This document shows, in pieces, positions 5,382-6,683 of a stretch of 6,683 bases of DNA. Below the pieces are notes generated by a model, which searched no databases, was not told where the DNA came from, and saw only the letters and a list, made by a program, of their open reading frames with translations. How positions within the stretch are numbered: position 1 is the stretch's first letter; each line of letters opens with the position of its first letter. The translations under genes and the position numbers were made by a program. This DNA comes from Candidatus Dormiibacterota bacterium. GTDB taxonomy: Bacteria > Chloroflexota > Dormibacteria > Aeolococcales > Aeolococcaceae. The stretch is taken from NCBI GenBank assembly GCA_003153215.1, contig PLXL01000039.1, positions 2,467 to 9,149 of the forward strand. Reading direction: 5' to 3'.

Positions 5382-6302
5382 ATGGCTGCCCCAGAGCGTC
5401 CTGACCGACGGCGCCCTGAACACCGTGCCCAGCGGTGGCCGGGCACCGGTGCTGACCGGGAGCGGCTTGCGAGCACCTTTAACTCAGTCGCCAAAACCTA
5501 CCAACGTGCTCGCCCCGACTACCCCGAGGAGCTGTTTGGGGAGCTCATCGCCACGACCCGCCTCAGCCCGGGAGATCGCGTCCTGGAGATCGGCTGTGCC
5601 ACCGGCAAGGCAACCCTCCCGCTGGCCCGCCGCGGCTTTGAGATCACCTGCATCGAGCCTGGCCCCGATCTCGTGGTCGCCGCCCGCCGGAACCTTGTCG
5701 GCCTCGGCGCCGAGGTGATCCTGGGCCACTTCGAGGACTGGGACCGAGACCTGGCCTTCGACCTGGTGTTCGCCGCCACCGCCTGGCAGTGGGTCGATCC
5801 GAAAGTGAGGTACCGCAAGGCGTGGGAGTCCCTTCGCCGCGGAGGTCACCTTGCCTTCTGGGATGCCAGCCACGTCTTTCCGGATGGCGGCGACCCGTTC
5901 TTTCGGGAGCTGCAGGAGGTCTACGAGGAGATCGGCGAGGGCCTTCCGCCCGATGCCAATCCGTGGCCGCGTCCCGGCGAACTCCCGGACCGGCGGTCCG
6001 AGATCGAGGCGGGCGGCCTCTTCGAGGTCGTCCTCATCCGCCACTTCGACTGGGAGCGGGTCTACGACGCCGAGGCCTACCTCGAGCTGCTCGACACCTT
6101 CTCCGGCCATATCGCCATGAAGGCCCCGCAGCGCGATCGGCTGTACGGCGAGATCCGTCGTCGCCTGGTCGAGCGATCCGACCGGTCGGTCCGACGCCAC
6201 TGGGGAGCCGTGCTCCACGTGGCTCGCCGATGGGACGACCCGCTGGCTGCCGCCGCCTCCACCTTTCACTCACGCTCCCGGGACGGGAGCAAGGGGATCT
6301 GA
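5382..6302 (+). CDS. Class I SAM-dependent methyltransferase
   Basis: A 306-aa cytosolic Rossmann-fold methyltransferase. An Arg/Pro-rich N-terminal segment (1-28) precedes TFNSVAKTYQRARPDYP (32-48), a signature before the fold in a large actinobacterial methyltransferase group. Motif I is VLEIGCATG (67-75), binding S-adenosylmethionine. Glu92 at the end of strand 2 (CIEPGP) should hold the ribose. FDLVFAATAWQWVDP (126-140) is the motif IV region. RRGGHLAFWD follows. The methyl acceptor, probably a small molecule, cannot be read from sequence. The ATG at 5382 is chosen because no other start lies between it and the conserved region and the longer upstream frame crosses the repeats and promoter. 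The protein would normally end near VLHVARR (about 277-283). The last 23 residues, including HSRSRDGSKG, run into sequence resembling an HNH gene, so the C-terminus is probably a read-through junction. Confidence 0.88.
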   Translation: MAAPERPDRRRPEHRAQRWPGTGADRERLASTFNSVAKTYQRARPDYPEELFGELIATTRLSPGDRVLEIGCATGKATLPLARRGFEITCIEPGPDLVVAARRNLVGLGAEVILGHFEDWDRDLAFDLVFAATAWQWVDPKVRYRKAWESLRRGGHLAFWDASHVFPDGGDPFFRELQEVYEEIGEGLPPDANPWPRPGELPDRRSEIEAGGLFEVVLIRHFDWERVYDAEAYLELLDTFSGHIAMKAPQRDRLYGEIRRRLVERSDRSVRRHWGAVLHVARRWDDPLAAAASTFHSRSRDGSKGI

Positions 6303-6487
6303 GAAACCTCGTCCTGGTTTGCCGCGCCCACCACTGGAAGATCCATGAGGGCGGCTGGCTGCTGATCCGGTCCGACGAGGGGCTGGTGACCCTCCCGCCC
6401 CGGCCGCGCGACCTCGGGCCGCCGTTCAGGATCGGCCCCCTCGCTCATCCCCGGGCGCACGCCCCGTCCGGTACCGACACGGGATGA
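6290..6487 (+). pseudogene. 3' remnant of an HNH endonuclease gene (13E12/DUF222 type)
   Basis: In a frame different from the methyltransferase, about 65 codons read QGDLRNLVLVCRAHHWKIH then EGGWLLIR and run to a TGA at 6485-6487. NLVLVCRxHHxxxHEGGW is the second half of the HNH nuclease fold found at the end of DUF222/13E12-repeat proteins, including the His of the final H-N-H position and a zinc-type Cys. The first half (Cys pair, catalytic His) and the long DUF222 domain are absent. No start codon or promoter is evident. The preceding codons in the methyltransferase frame (HSRSRDGSKG) resemble the loop that normally precedes this motif, which suggests the old gene crosses the junction with a frameshift. 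13E12-type genes occur in multiple copies in actinobacterial genomes, so a fragment is not surprising. The Pro-rich tail to 6487 also matches this family's style. Confidence 0.7.
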
Positions 6488-6557
6488 GGCAGAGTTCGAG
6501 ACGGACCCGGCCGGCGCCATTCCGCAGTCGCGGGAGGTCTGTCGCTCCTTCGCCACC

Positions 6558-6683
6558 CGTCAGCGGTCACCAGTCACCGGACGCCTATCGCTCGTGCGGC
6601 GGTCGTCAGCAGTCACCAGGCGCCGGGCACCGGTCCGGTCCCGATCCCCCGTCAGCCCTCAGATCGTCGATCCGATCAGCACG
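6558..6683 (+). repeat. Degenerate 46-bp-period repeat in the terminal non-coding region
   Basis: CGTCAGC starts at 6558, 6604 and 6650, exactly 46 bp apart each time. The first two copies also share TCACCAG and a following ccgg block; over roughly the first 29 bp they differ at about 5-6 positions, then diverge. The third copy matches only at the beginning and is cut by the window end. Positions 6488-6557 show no gene and no further structure. The origin could be an old tandem duplication. Confidence 0.4.

Noticed and set aside
6558..6683. CRISPR-like array
   Set aside because: The shared segments are short and imperfect, the intervening parts are not unique spacers, and no cas gene is present.

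Overview
This window is a chromosomal stretch from a very GC-rich bacterium. I infer an actinobacterium or a related high-GC soil lineage such as Chloroflexota or Dormibacterota. The grounds are strong G/C codon third positions, a GGRRHYY-tailed mini membrane protein typical of actinobacteria, a 13E12/DUF222-type HNH remnant, an RNase J, and promoters placed so that several mRNAs would start at or near the start codon. The sequence alone does not fix the phylum.

Layout. (1) Positions 4-1413, minus strand: a complete flavin-dependent pyridine nucleotide-disulfide oxidoreductase. It keeps the redox-active cysteine pair but has lost the usual C-terminal catalytic histidine. (2) Positions 1414-2097: a mostly non-coding divergent region. 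It holds two very small plus-strand membrane-protein genes (51 aa, DUF6131-like; about 30 aa, one membrane helix followed by six arginines), a 14-bp palindrome, 8-bp direct repeats and two -10-type promoters. (3) Positions 2098-4589, plus strand: a two-gene unit. A family 4 (4Fe-4S) uracil-DNA glycosylase overlaps an RNase J by 4 bp. The glycosylase carries a long Pro/Ala-rich tail that ends in QLSLF, the consensus sliding-clamp-binding peptide. (4) Positions 4717-5187, minus strand: a HIT-superfamily protein, convergent with RNase J, with a variant histidine triad and an apparently leaderless GTG start. (5) Positions 5188-5381: a divergent spacer with a 9-bp tandem repeat, two inverted repeats and a candidate promoter. 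(6) Positions 5382-6302, plus strand: a class I SAM-dependent methyltransferase whose C-terminus runs into the remnant of an HNH endonuclease gene (about 6290-6487). (7) Positions 6488-6683: non-coding, with degenerate repeats spaced 46 bp apart.

How the genes fit together. The only clear functional unit is the glycosylase-RNase J pair, which couples uracil excision (probably recruited to the sliding clamp) to an RNA-processing enzyme by translational overlap. The oxidoreductase, HIT protein and methyltransferase look like independent housekeeping or accessory single genes. I found no tRNA, rRNA, CRISPR array, transposase or convincing factor-independent terminator. I do not see a complete new multi-gene system. 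The most interesting points are the clamp motif, the leaderless promoter pattern, the His-to-Phe change in the flavoenzyme and the methyltransferase/HNH junction.
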